From Amycolatopsis anabasis (GTDB lineage: Bacteria > Actinomycetota > Actinomycetes > Mycobacteriales > Pseudonocardiaceae): a stretch of DNA of 34,909 nt. Location: the NCBI RefSeq assembly GCF_009765355.1, contig NZ_VTHK01000078.1:1-34909 (forward strand). The letters are read 5' to 3'. Below the pieces are notes generated by a model, which worked only from the letters and a program-made list of their open reading frames with translations, did no database searches and was not told where the DNA came from. This document shows, piece by piece, positions 22,429 to 30,659 of the stretch. The position numbers and the translations under genes were made by a program. The first letter of the stretch is position 1. Each line of letters starts with the position of its first letter.

Positions 22429-25400
22429 TCACGCGTCGACATTTCGGGGCTTGTCCTTGGGCAGCCACGCGAGTTGAACGAGCCGCGGGGCATGCCTCCT
22501 GCCGACCAGCCATCCCCGGCCCGGGGGAAGCTGTTCGGGTTTGAGCCCGCCCAGCAGCGGGCCCTCGTCCTTGTCCCCGGACAACAGCAGGCCGGGTGAT
22601 CCGATGTCGCGCAGCCGGGAGATGAACGGTTCGAACAGCGCCCGGCTCGCGCCGCCCGTGCGGCGGGTCAGCACGACGTGCATACCGATGTCGCGGCCCT
22701 GCGGCAGAAAGTCGAGGATCGGCAGGAGCGGGTTGTCCATCTGGCTGACCACGAGGTCGTAGTCGTCGACCAGGACGAACAATTCGGGGCCCTGCCACCA
22801 GCTGCGTTCGCGCAACTGCTCCGGGGTGATCTCCGGCCCGGGCAGCCGCACGGTCATCTCCTCGGCCACCTGCCGCATCAGCTGGGACGTCGAGTCCCGG
22901 TCGGTGCCGTATCCGATCAGGTGTTCCGAGGTCACGTCGCCCAGCAGGCCGCGCCGGTGGTCGATGATGATCAGCCGGGCTCGCCGGGGTTCGTAGCTGT
23001 CGGTGATGGCCTTGGCGAGAGCGCGCAGGAACGTGGTCTTGCCGGACTCGGTGTCGCCCATCAGCACCAGGTGAGCGTCCGCGCCGAAATCGAGGTGGAC
23101 GGGGCCGAAGTCGTGTTCGGCGATGCCGACCGCCATGCGGTGTGCGGCGGCATCGTGGGCGCCGACCAGTTGCGCGTAGGGCAGCTGGTCGGGCAGCAGC
23201 CGCACGGCGGGCGCGGACGGGCCCGGCCAGGCCGCGGCCACGGCGTCCACCAGCCGGCGAATTCCGTTCGCGAGGTCGGCCGGATCGTCGACTCCGTCGA
23301 CGCGTGGCAGCGCGATCAGGAACTGGTGCCTGCTCGTCGTGACCCCGCGTCCCGGCGCGCCCTCCGGAACCTTGGTCGCCGACCCCCGGTCGACCATGCT
23401 GTCCACCGGGTCGCCGATGCGCAGCTCGAGTTTGCTGCCGAACAGGTCCCTGATGTTCATCCGCAGGTCGAACATGCGGGCCGCGGATACGATCACGTGT
23501 ACGCCGTAGGACAGGCCGCGCGCGGCGATGTCGGCGACGGCCGCCTCGAGGTCGTCGAATTCGGTGCGCAGCGTGGTCCAGCCGTCGATGACGAGAAACA
23601 CGTCGCCCCACGGGTCGTCGGTGTCCTGGTCACGCCGCAGCCGCCGGTAGGCCTGCATCCCGTCGATCTCGAGTTCGGCGAAGGCACGTTCCCGTTCCGC
23701 GATCAAGGTCCGCACCTCGGCGATCGTGCGCCGCACCCGGTCGGCGTTCTGCCTGCCCGCGACGCCGCCGACGTGCGGGAGGCCACGGATCGAGCTCAGC
23801 GTTCCGCCGCCGAAGTCCAGGCAGTAGAACTGCACCTCGCGCGGGGTGTGGGTCAGGGCGAGGCTGGTGACGATCGACCGGAGTGCGGTGCTCTTGCCCG
23901 ACTGCGGCCCCCCGATCACCAGGACGTGGCCCGCCGATCCGGACAGCTCCAGCACCAGTGGATCGCGACGCTGCTCCAGCGGCAGGTCGAGGACGCCGAT
24001 GACCGCGCGCAACGCACCGGCGAGCTGCTCGTGGGTGCAGCCGAAGCCCCGGTCTTCGCCGCGGACCAGGTTCGGCAGGAGCTGGTCGAGCGTGGACGAT
24101 TCGGCCAGCGGCGGGAGCCACACCTGGTGAGCCGGCGTGCCGCGGCCACGCATGCGCTCGACGATGATGTCCAACAGGGTCTCGCCGACCGCGTCCTCGT
24201 CGTCCGATGTCTCCGCGGCCGCCTCGTCCTCCTCGACCGCGGGTGCCAGGTACCGCGTCGAGTACTCCAGCAATTCCGGCGCGCCGTCCTCGCCCTGGTC
24301 GGCCAGGGGCGTCTCCGGCATGCGGTGCTTGCCGGAGACGTAGGCCGAGCGGAACCGGACCATGGATTCGTTGTCCGACTTGAGATACCCGTGGCCCGGG
24401 GCGCGCGGGAGCTTGGCGGCGTCCCCGACACCGAGTACCGCCCGGCTTTCCGATTCGGAGAACGTGCGCAACCCGATCCGGTACGAAAGGTGGGTTTCCA
24501 GGCCGCGGAGCCTGCCCTCCTCGAGCCTCTGGCTGGCCAGCAGCAGATGGACACCGAGTGACCGGCCGACCCGCCCGATCTGGACGAACATGTCGATGAA
24601 GTCGGGCTTGGCCGACAGCAGCTCGCTGAACTCGTCGCAGATCACCAGCAGGGTTGGCACCTCAGGCAGCGGGGCGCCGGTGACGCGAGCCCGTTCGTAC
24701 TCGCGCAGCGAGGCGAAGTTTCCCGCCGCGCGCAGCAGTTCCTGCCTGCGCAGCAGCTCACCGTTGATCGCGTCGGTCATCCGGTCCACCAGATGCAACT
24801 CGTCGGCGAGGTTGGTGATGACCGCGCTGGTGTGCGGGAGCTTGTCGAGCGTGGCGAAGGTGGCGCCGCCTTTGAAGTCGATCAGCGCGAAGTTCAGCGA
24901 GCTCGGCGGATGGGTCACCGCCAGCGCCAGCACGATGGTCCGCAGCAGTTCGCTCTTGCCGGAACCGGTGGCGCCGATCAACAGGCCGTGCGGCCCCATC
25001 CCGTCCTGCGCCGACTCCTTCAAATCCAGCTCCACCGGCGTTCCATCGGCGCGGATGCCGCACCGGATCCGCAGCCGGTCCTTGGTGGGCCGCTGCACCC
25101 AGGTGTCGCCGGGATCGAATGTGCGCGGGTCGCCGATCTCGAGCAGCTCCGCGAGATCGAGGTCGGTGGTCAGCGGCTCGCTCCGCCCGCCCGCGGACGC
25201 CCGTAGCGGCGCTAGTTGGCGGGCGATGGCTTCCGCCGTCGGTAGGTCGAGGGTGTCCGCCCGGCCGAGGTCGACCGCGCCTTCGATGGTCTCGCTGGAC
25301 AGCGCGCCGTCTTCGCCGATGTGCAGCACGATGGTGGCCGGGTTCGGCACGCGCGGCCGGGTGCCGCACAGGTCGAGGATCGTGACACCCTCGAGCCCGC

Positions 25401-26412
25401 CGTCGGTCATCAGGGTGTCCGAGCCCACGGTCGAACCCCCGTCGAGCACCACGACGATCTGTGGCATGGCCTCGCGCCTGTCGACCGCGGGGTCGAATCT
25501 GGCGCGGTTGCCGAGCAGATCGTCGATCATCGCTTCAACCGGGACCAACGAGTTCGCCACCAGCCGCAGCGGTCCCACAGCGTCGGTCCGCTCCGGGTGT
25601 AAGGCGTGCGGCAGCCACTTGAGCCATTCCCAGTCCCCGAGGGTGTCACTGCCGGGGCAGGCCGCGATCCGCAGGTCGTCCGGCGACTGCAGCGCCGCGA
25701 GCTGGACGAGTATCGCGCGCATCAGCGCCACCGACCGGGAGCGGTCACCAGACAGGTAGATGTGGCTGAACCCGTTGACGGCGATGGCGAGCGGCAGCTC
25801 GGGAACAGCTGTGTACGTGGTGAGGAATCGCCGCAGCGCGAGGGCGGACAGCGGCTCGAGCTGTTCCAGCGGCTTGGCATCTGGCGGTACGAGGACCATC
25901 GCCGGACGCTGGGGCCCGGTTCCGATGCGGGCGACGCCGAAGTCCGCGTCCACCGGACGGCGTTCCCACAAGCGGTAGCTGGCTACCAGCGTTGGCAGGG
26001 CGGCCGGTTCGGGATGCAGATACACCATGGCGTCGCGTTGCTTGTCGATCGCGCGAACCAAGCGCGACCGTTGCCGCCCCAGGTGCCGCAGGTAGTCGCG
26101 GCGTGCCTGCCCCATTTCGCGTTTACTCGGACCGGACGAGTTGAGCAGAGCCATGGCCAGCATGCCCAGCATGCCGACACCGAACAGTCCGAGCACGACG
26201 AACCGCAGCACTCCGGAACCCTGCCCGAAGCTGCCGGAGAACATCAGCACCATCGCGGCCATCATGGCGATCATCGGAAGCACCATGAGCACCTGCGTCC
26301 ATTGCCGCCCGGCCGGCTGCGGGATTTCCGGAGGCGGGTCCAGGATGAGCTCGCCCGACGGTTGTTCGGGAGCGGGCTTGCGCACCGGCCTGTTCACCAC
26401 GACGGTGGCCAT
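22429..26412 (-). CDS. eccC: Type VII secretion ATPase EccC, unsplit
   Basis: A 1327-residue motor; the start at ATG 26412 has AAGGGATCGAG upstream. Two membrane helices lie at residues 38-60 (QVLMVLPMIAMMAAMVLMFS) and about 68-90. Three FtsK/SpoIIIE ATPase domains follow. D1 has Walker A GATGSGKSE near residue 480 and Walker B LLVICDEFSEL. D2 has GGPQSGKST near 832, with VFLVIDGWTTL where the catalytic acid is Gly. D3 has GDTESGKTT near 1118, with FVLVDDYDLV. The chain is one piece, unlike the EccCa/EccCb split of ESX-1. It recognises substrate C-termini and powers export at the inner membrane with EccB and EccD. The gene heads an operon with two substrate-like genes and is divergent from the WXG100 genes. 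Confidence 0.96.
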   Translation of the reverse strand: MATVVVNRPVRKPAPEQPSGELILDPPPEIPQPAGRQWTQVLMVLPMIAMMAAMVLMFSGSFGQGSGVLRFVVLGLFGVGMLGMLAMALLNSSGPSKREMGQARRDYLRHLGRQRSRLVRAIDKQRDAMVYLHPEPAALPTLVASYRLWERRPVDADFGVARIGTGPQRPAMVLVPPDAKPLEQLEPLSALALRRFLTTYTAVPELPLAIAVNGFSHIYLSGDRSRSVALMRAILVQLAALQSPDDLRIAACPGSDTLGDWEWLKWLPHALHPERTDAVGPLRLVANSLVPVEAMIDDLLGNRARFDPAVDRREAMPQIVVVLDGGSTVGSDTLMTDGGLEGVTILDLCGTRPRVPNPATIVLHIGEDGALSSETIEGAVDLGRADTLDLPTAEAIARQLAPLRASAGGRSEPLTTDLDLAELLEIGDPRTFDPGDTWVQRPTKDRLRIRCGIRADGTPVELDLKESAQDGMGPHGLLIGATGSGKSELLRTIVLALAVTHPPSSLNFALIDFKGGATFATLDKLPHTSAVITNLADELHLVDRMTDAINGELLRRQELLRAAGNFASLREYERARVTGAPLPEVPTLLVICDEFSELLSAKPDFIDMFVQIGRVGRSLGVHLLLASQRLEEGRLRGLETHLSYRIGLRTFSESESRAVLGVGDAAKLPRAPGHGYLKSDNESMVRFRSAYVSGKHRMPETPLADQGEDGAPELLEYSTRYLAPAVEEDEAAAETSDDEDAVGETLLDIIVERMRGRGTPAHQVWLPPLAESSTLDQLLPNLVRGEDRGFGCTHEQLAGALRAVIGVLDLPLEQRRDPLVLELSGSAGHVLVIGGPQSGKSTALRSIVTSLALTHTPREVQFYCLDFGGGTLSSIRGLPHVGGVAGRQNADRVRRTIAEVRTLIAERERAFAELEIDGMQAYRRLRRDQDTDDPWGDVFLVIDGWTTLRTEFDDLEAAVADIAARGLSYGVHVIVSAARMFDLRMNIRDLFGSKLELRIGDPVDSMVDRGSATKVPEGAPGRGVTTSRHQFLIALPRVDGVDDPADLANGIRRLVDAVAAAWPGPSAPAVRLLPDQLPYAQLVGAHDAAAHRMAVGIAEHDFGPVHLDFGADAHLVLMGDTESGKTTFLRALAKAITDSYEPRRARLIIIDHRRGLLGDVTSEHLIGYGTDRDSTSQLMRQVAEEMTVRLPGPEITPEQLRERSWWQGPELFVLVDDYDLVVSQMDNPLLPILDFLPQGRDIGMHVVLTRRTGGASRALFEPFISRLRDIGSPGLLLSGDKDEGPLLGGLKPEQLPPGRGWLVGRRHAPRLVQLAWLPKDKPRNVDA

Positions 26413-26624
26413 CTCGATCCCTTCTCCGGTATGCGGGTGTCCGCGATTGTCACCGTGAACCCATCCGCGGGTGGCCCGGTTGGCAGCAACGTGCCGCGGG
26501 CACCGTTTCGAGGTCGCGTTCGGGTTAGCGTCCGAAAGCGCTTCGGCGCTGCCTGGGGCCGGCCCGCGCGGCGCACCGGAGCGCACGCGGCGACAGCCGT
26601 GTAGATCGGAAGGGAGAGAATCTT
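26413..26624. promoter_or_regulatory. Divergent promoter region of eccC and the WXG100 genes
   Basis: A 212-base gap between oppositely directed starts should carry both promoters. The only clear symmetry is CCGAA-AGCGC-TTCGG at 26532-26546, near the middle, a candidate operator. No convincing -35/-10 pair could be assigned on either strand. Confidence 0.4.
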
Positions 26625-27062
26625 GTGACCGGTAGCGGTTTGATGGACGCCAACACCGACACCCTCGCTCGAGTGGTGCAGATGGCGGCCGTGGTGGTGC
26701 AAGAGATCGAAGGGCACCGCAGCAAGCTCGACGGCGCGGTGAACTCCGTGATCCCCGCCCAGTGGAACATGCAGCAATCGCAGTCATTGCTCGTGGCACA
26801 CAAAAAGTGGGACATGGCGATCCGCAATCTCTTGCAGAAGCTGGAGAAGCTGGGCACCGACACCCGGTTCGCGATGAACGACTACATCAACACCGATGAA
26901 CAGGGTGCCGCGTGCTTCAAAGGCATGGACGGTGGCGGTATGGGTGGCCTCGGTGGCGGTGGCCCGTTCGCCCCCGGTGGCGGTGGCGGCGGCCTGCCCG
27001 CCGGGCAGGGTGGGCCGCCTGGCCAGACCTACGCCTTCGCCGGACTGCTCCGCGCGGTCTGA
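26625..27062 (+). CDS. WXG100-family ESX protein with Gly-rich tail
   Basis: A 145-residue protein; GTG 26625 has GAAGGGAGAG upstream (ATG 26643 is internal). Residues 10-95 form the two-helix WXG100 fold (LARVVQMAAVVVQEIEGHRS; SLLVAHKKWDMAIRNLLQKL), with a W-N-M turn (IPAQWNMQQSQ) in place of W-x-G. Residues 100-135 are Gly/Pro-rich, and the last segment is FAGLLRAV. WXG100 proteins are exported as heterodimers by ESX systems, and the Gly-rich extension is longer than usual (canonical length about 100). It is followed 41 bases later by a second WXG100 gene, its likely partner. Confidence 0.85.
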   Translation: MTGSGLMDANTDTLARVVQMAAVVVQEIEGHRSKLDGAVNSVIPAQWNMQQSQSLLVAHKKWDMAIRNLLQKLEKLGTDTRFAMNDYINTDEQGAACFKGMDGGGMGGLGGGGPFAPGGGGGGLPAGQGGPPGQTYAFAGLLRAV

Positions 27063-27103
27063 CCGCTTCAATTCAGGTGACGACCAGGGAAAGGAGTTGA
27101 CTC

Positions 27104-27394
27104 ATGACCCGTAAACTCGCGATGTTCAATGCACTGGATGGACTTTCCAGCAACATGAACGGCTGCCTCCAGGGTGTCCAGCAATCGATCGATTCCTGGA
27201 GCCAGGCCTCGGGAATGACGCAGGACGCCTGGAACGATCAGGGGGGCGTCCAATTCACTGAGATCAGCCAGGCCTGCAAGCAGGTCATGGCCGCGGGCCA
27301 GGAACTGATGCAGACGATGAACCAGGGCGTTCAGAGCTGCAACCAGGACAACATGGCCGCGGTGCAGCGGGCCGTCGGGCGACTGGGTTCCTGA
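27104..27394 (+). CDS. WXG100-family ESX protein
   Basis: A 96-residue protein of canonical WXG100 length, with an AAAGGAG site. Two helices flank the turn: LDGLSSNMNGCLQGVQQSID before, and EISQACKQVMAAGQELMQTM after, with the W-N-D turn in DAWNDQGGVQF. Two Cys (C21 in the first helix and C58 in the second) could form a disulfide across the hairpin, as could C79. It pairs with the preceding WXG100 gene as an EsxA/EsxB-like couple. The transcript ends at a strong hairpin 10 bases later, so mycP needs its own promoter. Confidence 0.88.
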   Translation: MTRKLAMFNALDGLSSNMNGCLQGVQQSIDSWSQASGMTQDAWNDQGGVQFTEISQACKQVMAAGQELMQTMNQGVQSCNQDNMAAVQRAVGRLGS

Positions 27395-27404
27395 CAGTCG
27401 CGAT

Positions 27405-27444
27405 CACCATGTCCCGGTGCGCGCGAGCGCACCGGGACATGGTG
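27405..27444. terminator. Hairpin terminator after the WXG100 pair
   Basis: A perfect inverted repeat with 17-bp arms (27405-27421 and 27428-27444) and a 6-base loop starts 10 bases after the second WXG100 stop. It separates the abundant substrate genes from mycP. Confidence 0.85.
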
Positions 27445-27617
27445 CTGCTTACCGGTCAAGGCGTTCCGGGAACGAAGACGGTACGGCGGCCGTTGGCCGG
27501 AAGATGCCAGCAGCCGCCGCGGCCGCGTTCTACCTGCGAGGCTGAGATCTCTGTTCCGCCCGCGGCCGACGACACGGTGTGGTGTGGCGAGCGTTGGCTC
27601 AGGACTAAGGAGACTCC

Positions 27618-27683
27618 ATGCCACCAAGCATCGACGCGGCACTTGCTTGTCCATTGTGGATGCATTCCGGCATTCCAGCGTAG
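27618..27683 (+). CDS. Short leader ORF coupled to mycP
   Basis: Twenty-one codons (MPPSIDAALACPLWMHSGIP, then A and stop) with an ideal AAGGAG ribosome site 5 bases before the ATG. The stop TAG ends 4 bases before the mycP ATG. mycP itself has no ribosome site, so ribosomes ending here could reinitiate on it. The alternative is that mycP starts elsewhere and this ORF is chance. The peptide matches no family I know. Confidence 0.5.
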   Translation: MPPSIDAALACPLWMHSGIPA

Positions 27684-27687
27684 CGCG

Positions 27688-28974
27688 ATGAACACGACCA
27701 GCAGGCTGTTGACGGTCGTCGCGCTCGCGGCGGCCGCCGTTGATCCCGGCATCGCTCTCGCGGCGCCACCGCCCGGCGCCTGTGGCACCACCGCCCCGGC
27801 GCGACCGGCCGTCACCGAACGCCCCTGGCCGCAGCAGACGCTCAGTGCGGACACCGTGCGCAAGCAGGGCACCGGCGCCGGGGTGGTCGTCGCCGTGATC
27901 GACTCCGGCGTCGACCCCGACCATCCGCAGCTGAGCGGACCCGGAAAAGTATTGCCTGGCAAGGACTTCTTCCTGGTCGGCGAACTTCCGGCCACTTTCG
28001 ACTGCGACTCCCACGGCACCGCCGTGGCCAGCATCATCGCGGCCACGCCCACCGACGGCATCGGGTTCGCCGGCTTGGCGCCGGATGCCACGATCCTGCC
28101 GGTCCGGGTCAGCGAGAGCGAGGCGAACGGCGAGGGCGCCACGGAGGCCATCGACCCCGAAGTGCTCGCCAGAGGCATCTGGTACGCGGTCGACCAGGGT
28201 GCGAAGGTCATCAATCTCTCCGTCGCGGGCGGGCTGGACAACCGGTTCGTGCGCGACGCGATCCGGCACGCGCACGAAAAGGACGTCGTCGTGGTGGCCG
28301 CCGCCGGCAACGCACAGCAGGGCACCGCAGCAGGTCCGCCGGCCTTCCCCGCCGGCTACGATGGCGTGCTCGGGGTGGGCGCGGTGGACATGTCCGGCAC
28401 CCGGCTGCCGAGCTCGCAGATCGGCTCGCAAGTAGACCTGGTGGCACCGGGCGGCGAAGTCCTCGCCGCGACCCGCGCGGGCGGACACCAGTACTGGAAC
28501 GGCACCAGCTTCGCCGCGCCGTTCGTTTCGGCTACCGCCGCGCTGGTGCGCTCAGCCAAGCCAGAACTGTCCGCGGACCAGGTCGCCGAGCGCATCCTCG
28601 CCACCGCGACCCCGGCGCCGGGCGGCGCGGCCAGCGCCGCCTACGGCGCCGGGCTGGTCAACCCGTACCGAGCGCTGACCGGCAACCTGGTCGGCGCCGT
28701 TCCAGCCCCCACTCCCGCGGTGCGGCGTGCGGTGCCGGACCCAGCCCAAGTCCGCCTCGCCGCGTGGTGGGCCGAAAGCACCTCGACCGCGTGGATCGTG
28801 GCGATCCTCACCGCGGCGGCCGTGGTGCTCGGTGCGACCGCCGCGTTGGTGCTGGCCCGGGGACGACGGGCCGGTTGGCGACCCCGCCGCGTTGTCCCCC
28901 CGCCGATCGAGCCCATGCGCGACGAGCTGCCGGGCGAGATGTTCCTGGTGCCGCCACCACCCGCGGACACCTGA
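27688..28974 (+). CDS. mycP: Mycosin, type VII secretion subtilisin-like protease
   Basis: A 428-residue secreted and membrane-anchored protease from ATG 27688. A signal peptide covers about residues 1-26 (SRLLTVVALAAAAVDPGIAL). The subtilase domain has the triad D72 (VVVAVIDSGVD), H109 (DCDSHGTAVAS) and S274 (WNGTSFAAPFVSA), with oxyanion N208 (VVVAAAGNAQQ). Mycosins carry a C-terminal helix, here about 367-390 (AWIVAILTAAAVVLGATAAL), followed by a basic and Pro-rich cytoplasmic tail. MycP stabilises the ESX complex and clips substrates in the periplasm. It lacks an obvious ribosome site and follows a short coupled ORF. It is convergent with eccB, with a repeat cluster between. Confidence 0.95.
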   Translation: MNTTSRLLTVVALAAAAVDPGIALAAPPPGACGTTAPARPAVTERPWPQQTLSADTVRKQGTGAGVVVAVIDSGVDPDHPQLSGPGKVLPGKDFFLVGELPATFDCDSHGTAVASIIAATPTDGIGFAGLAPDATILPVRVSESEANGEGATEAIDPEVLARGIWYAVDQGAKVINLSVAGGLDNRFVRDAIRHAHEKDVVVVAAAGNAQQGTAAGPPAFPAGYDGVLGVGAVDMSGTRLPSSQIGSQVDLVAPGGEVLAATRAGGHQYWNGTSFAAPFVSATAALVRSAKPELSADQVAERILATATPAPGGAASAAYGAGLVNPYRALTGNLVGAVPAPTPAVRRAVPDPAQVRLAAWWAESTSTAWIVAILTAAAVVLGATAALVLARGRRAGWRPRRVVPPPIEPMRDELPGEMFLVPPPPADT

Positions 28975-29012
28975 CTCAGTACCTCCGGGGCCCTGCTGAG
29001 AACACTTGCCTA

Positions 29013-29113
29013 CCGAAACGGGGGACTCGCACGTCCGGAACGGGGGACTCGCGCCAGCGAGCCCCGGCCTGCCGCGAGTTCCCCGTTCCGGTAGCCCGAG
29101 TTGCCCGTTCCGG
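29013..29113. repeat. Cluster of four 18-bp palindromic-family repeats
   Basis: One 18-base unit, CCGGAACGGGGGACTCGC, occurs at 29035-29052. A one-mismatch direct copy is at 29013-29030, and near-exact inverted copies are at 29074-29091 (one mismatch) and 29096-29113 (three mismatches). The inner pair can fold into a long hairpin with a 21-base loop, the outer pair into a larger one. They lie between convergent mycP and eccB and may act as a terminator or REP-like element. Confidence 0.75.
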
Positions 29114-29254
29114 GAGTTGGCGGGCGTCAGATGCGGCCCTTCGGTGCGTCCTGCGCATCCAATGCGGCTTTCGGGGCGTCGAATGTCCGATATTTCAGGA
29201 CTCACCCGGCGGGGCGATGAGGAATTCAGCGTGCGGTTTCCAGCCCGCTGTCAG

Positions 29255-30655
29255 TTACCCCAGCACCTTGGCCGGGTCCAAGCCGCTGCCCAACGGCACC
29301 CGGCCGACGATCTCTGCGGGCAACCGCACCGGTTTGGCCTCACCGTAGCCGAGGATGCCGGGCACGGCGGGGCTCGCCAGCGGATATGCCTTGCCCTGGT
29401 CGGTGATCAGCGCCAGCGTTCCGGCATTCGCGGCCGCGCTCGGCATCACCTCGACCAGCGCGGCTCGGCCCGCCTCGACGTGAACGCGGTCGGCCATGGG
29501 CATCCCGTGCTGGGTCGTGCGCGGTGTGGGCATCGTCGGGACATCGGGCAACTGGGGATCGACGTGCAGCACCGGGGCTGCGGCGGAGGGTTCGTAGGTG
29601 GCGCAGACCGTGTTCGCGTTGACGAAACGCGGCCGCGTCGGGGGCAGCGTTCCTGGGCCGGTTTGCTCGCTGGGCTCCCGCCGGGCTTCGGCGGCGGCGG
29701 CCGGGCCGAGCGGGATTCCGACCGGCTCGCCACCGCCGTAAGCCCGTCTGGTGTCCGGGTCGGCGCGCTGGATGTCGTACTGCAACGGGGAGATGGGCCG
29801 GAGCCGATCGACCTCGGCGAGAAAGTACTCACGCTCGCCGGAAGTCTCCACCACGAGCAACTGCCCCGCCCGCAGATCGGTCCGTTGCGGCACCGCCGTC
29901 GACGGCGTGCCCGCGTCGGCAAGCCGGATCGGCGCGATGGGTGCGCCCGCGGGCAGGGTGTCCACCACCGCCATGCCGGTCCGTGTCCTCGGCGCGGACT
30001 GGAGCGCCAATCCGACGGTGACCGTGTCCGACGCGCGAATCCGGTGTCGATGGCTGTTGGAGATCAGGTACTGGTCGCCGGTGGCCGGGACATCGACGAG
30101 CAGTGCGGCGTCGGTCACCGACCTGCCGCCGGAAGGTCCGGTGCCCACCAGCAGCACCGACTCGTCCACCGTGGCGCCGCTGGGCTGCGGAACGGTCCGG
30201 GAGCAGATGCTCCAGCCGCCGGTGAGCAGCTTGTTCGCCGGTGGCAACGTGTCCGGGGCGTCGGGAATCCCGATTTGCCGCCCCCGTGGCACGCCCAGCA
30301 GTGAGTCGTTTGACACCGATACCGTCTCGGCGTGCTGGCCTAGGGTCAGCAGCGCCGACGCGTAGTTCGTCACCGGATGCAGCACACCGTCGAGGTAGAC
30401 GTAACGCGCCCCGGTCTCCTTCTCCACGATCACCGACGGCCGATCCCGCCATGCGGTCTTCCCGCCGGGATTCACCAACCCGTACACCCCGACCGCGACC
30501 AACGCCACGATGGCGAGCACGAGGCTGCCGACCGTGGCACCGGTGGGACGGCGAAAAGGCGGCTGTTCCGGGTCCGGCTCATTCGTCACCAGTGCCGAGA
30601 TCACCCGCTGGGCGAGGAACTGGTGGGACTGCAACAAGTCACGTTTGGACGCCAC
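29255..30655 (-). CDS. eccB: Type VII secretion membrane protein EccB
   Basis: A 466-residue protein from a GTG, 4 bases after the eccD stop, so coupled to it. The N-terminal cytoplasmic helix has ASKRDLLQSHQFLAQRVISA, the EccB hallmark. One membrane helix lies at residues 40-62 (TVGSLVLAIVALVAVGVYGL). The rest is periplasmic, with repeat-type beta domains. Two Cys, C151 (GWSICSRTV) and C351 (VCATYEPS), fit the conserved disulfide of the family. EccB forms the periplasmic part of the ESX complex. Length is near that of mycobacterial EccB (about 480-510). Confidence 0.95.
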   Translation of the reverse strand: MASKRDLLQSHQFLAQRVISALVTNEPDPEQPPFRRPTGATVGSLVLAIVALVAVGVYGLVNPGGKTAWRDRPSVIVEKETGARYVYLDGVLHPVTNYASALLTLGQHAETVSVSNDSLLGVPRGRQIGIPDAPDTLPPANKLLTGGWSICSRTVPQPSGATVDESVLLVGTGPSGGRSVTDAALLVDVPATGDQYLISNSHRHRIRASDTVTVGLALQSAPRTRTGMAVVDTLPAGAPIAPIRLADAGTPSTAVPQRTDLRAGQLLVVETSGEREYFLAEVDRLRPISPLQYDIQRADPDTRRAYGGGEPVGIPLGPAAAAEARREPSEQTGPGTLPPTRPRFVNANTVCATYEPSAAAPVLHVDPQLPDVPTMPTPRTTQHGMPMADRVHVEAGRAALVEVMPSAAANAGTLALITDQGKAYPLASPAVPGILGYGEAKPVRLPAEIVGRVPLGSGLDPAKVLG

Positions 30656-30659
30656 GCCG

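Noticed and set aside
22678..24561. A 627-codon + strand frame opposite eccC
   Set aside because: It is antisense to the EccC ATPase domains. Residue use follows the complement of conserved codons and no domain is visible.
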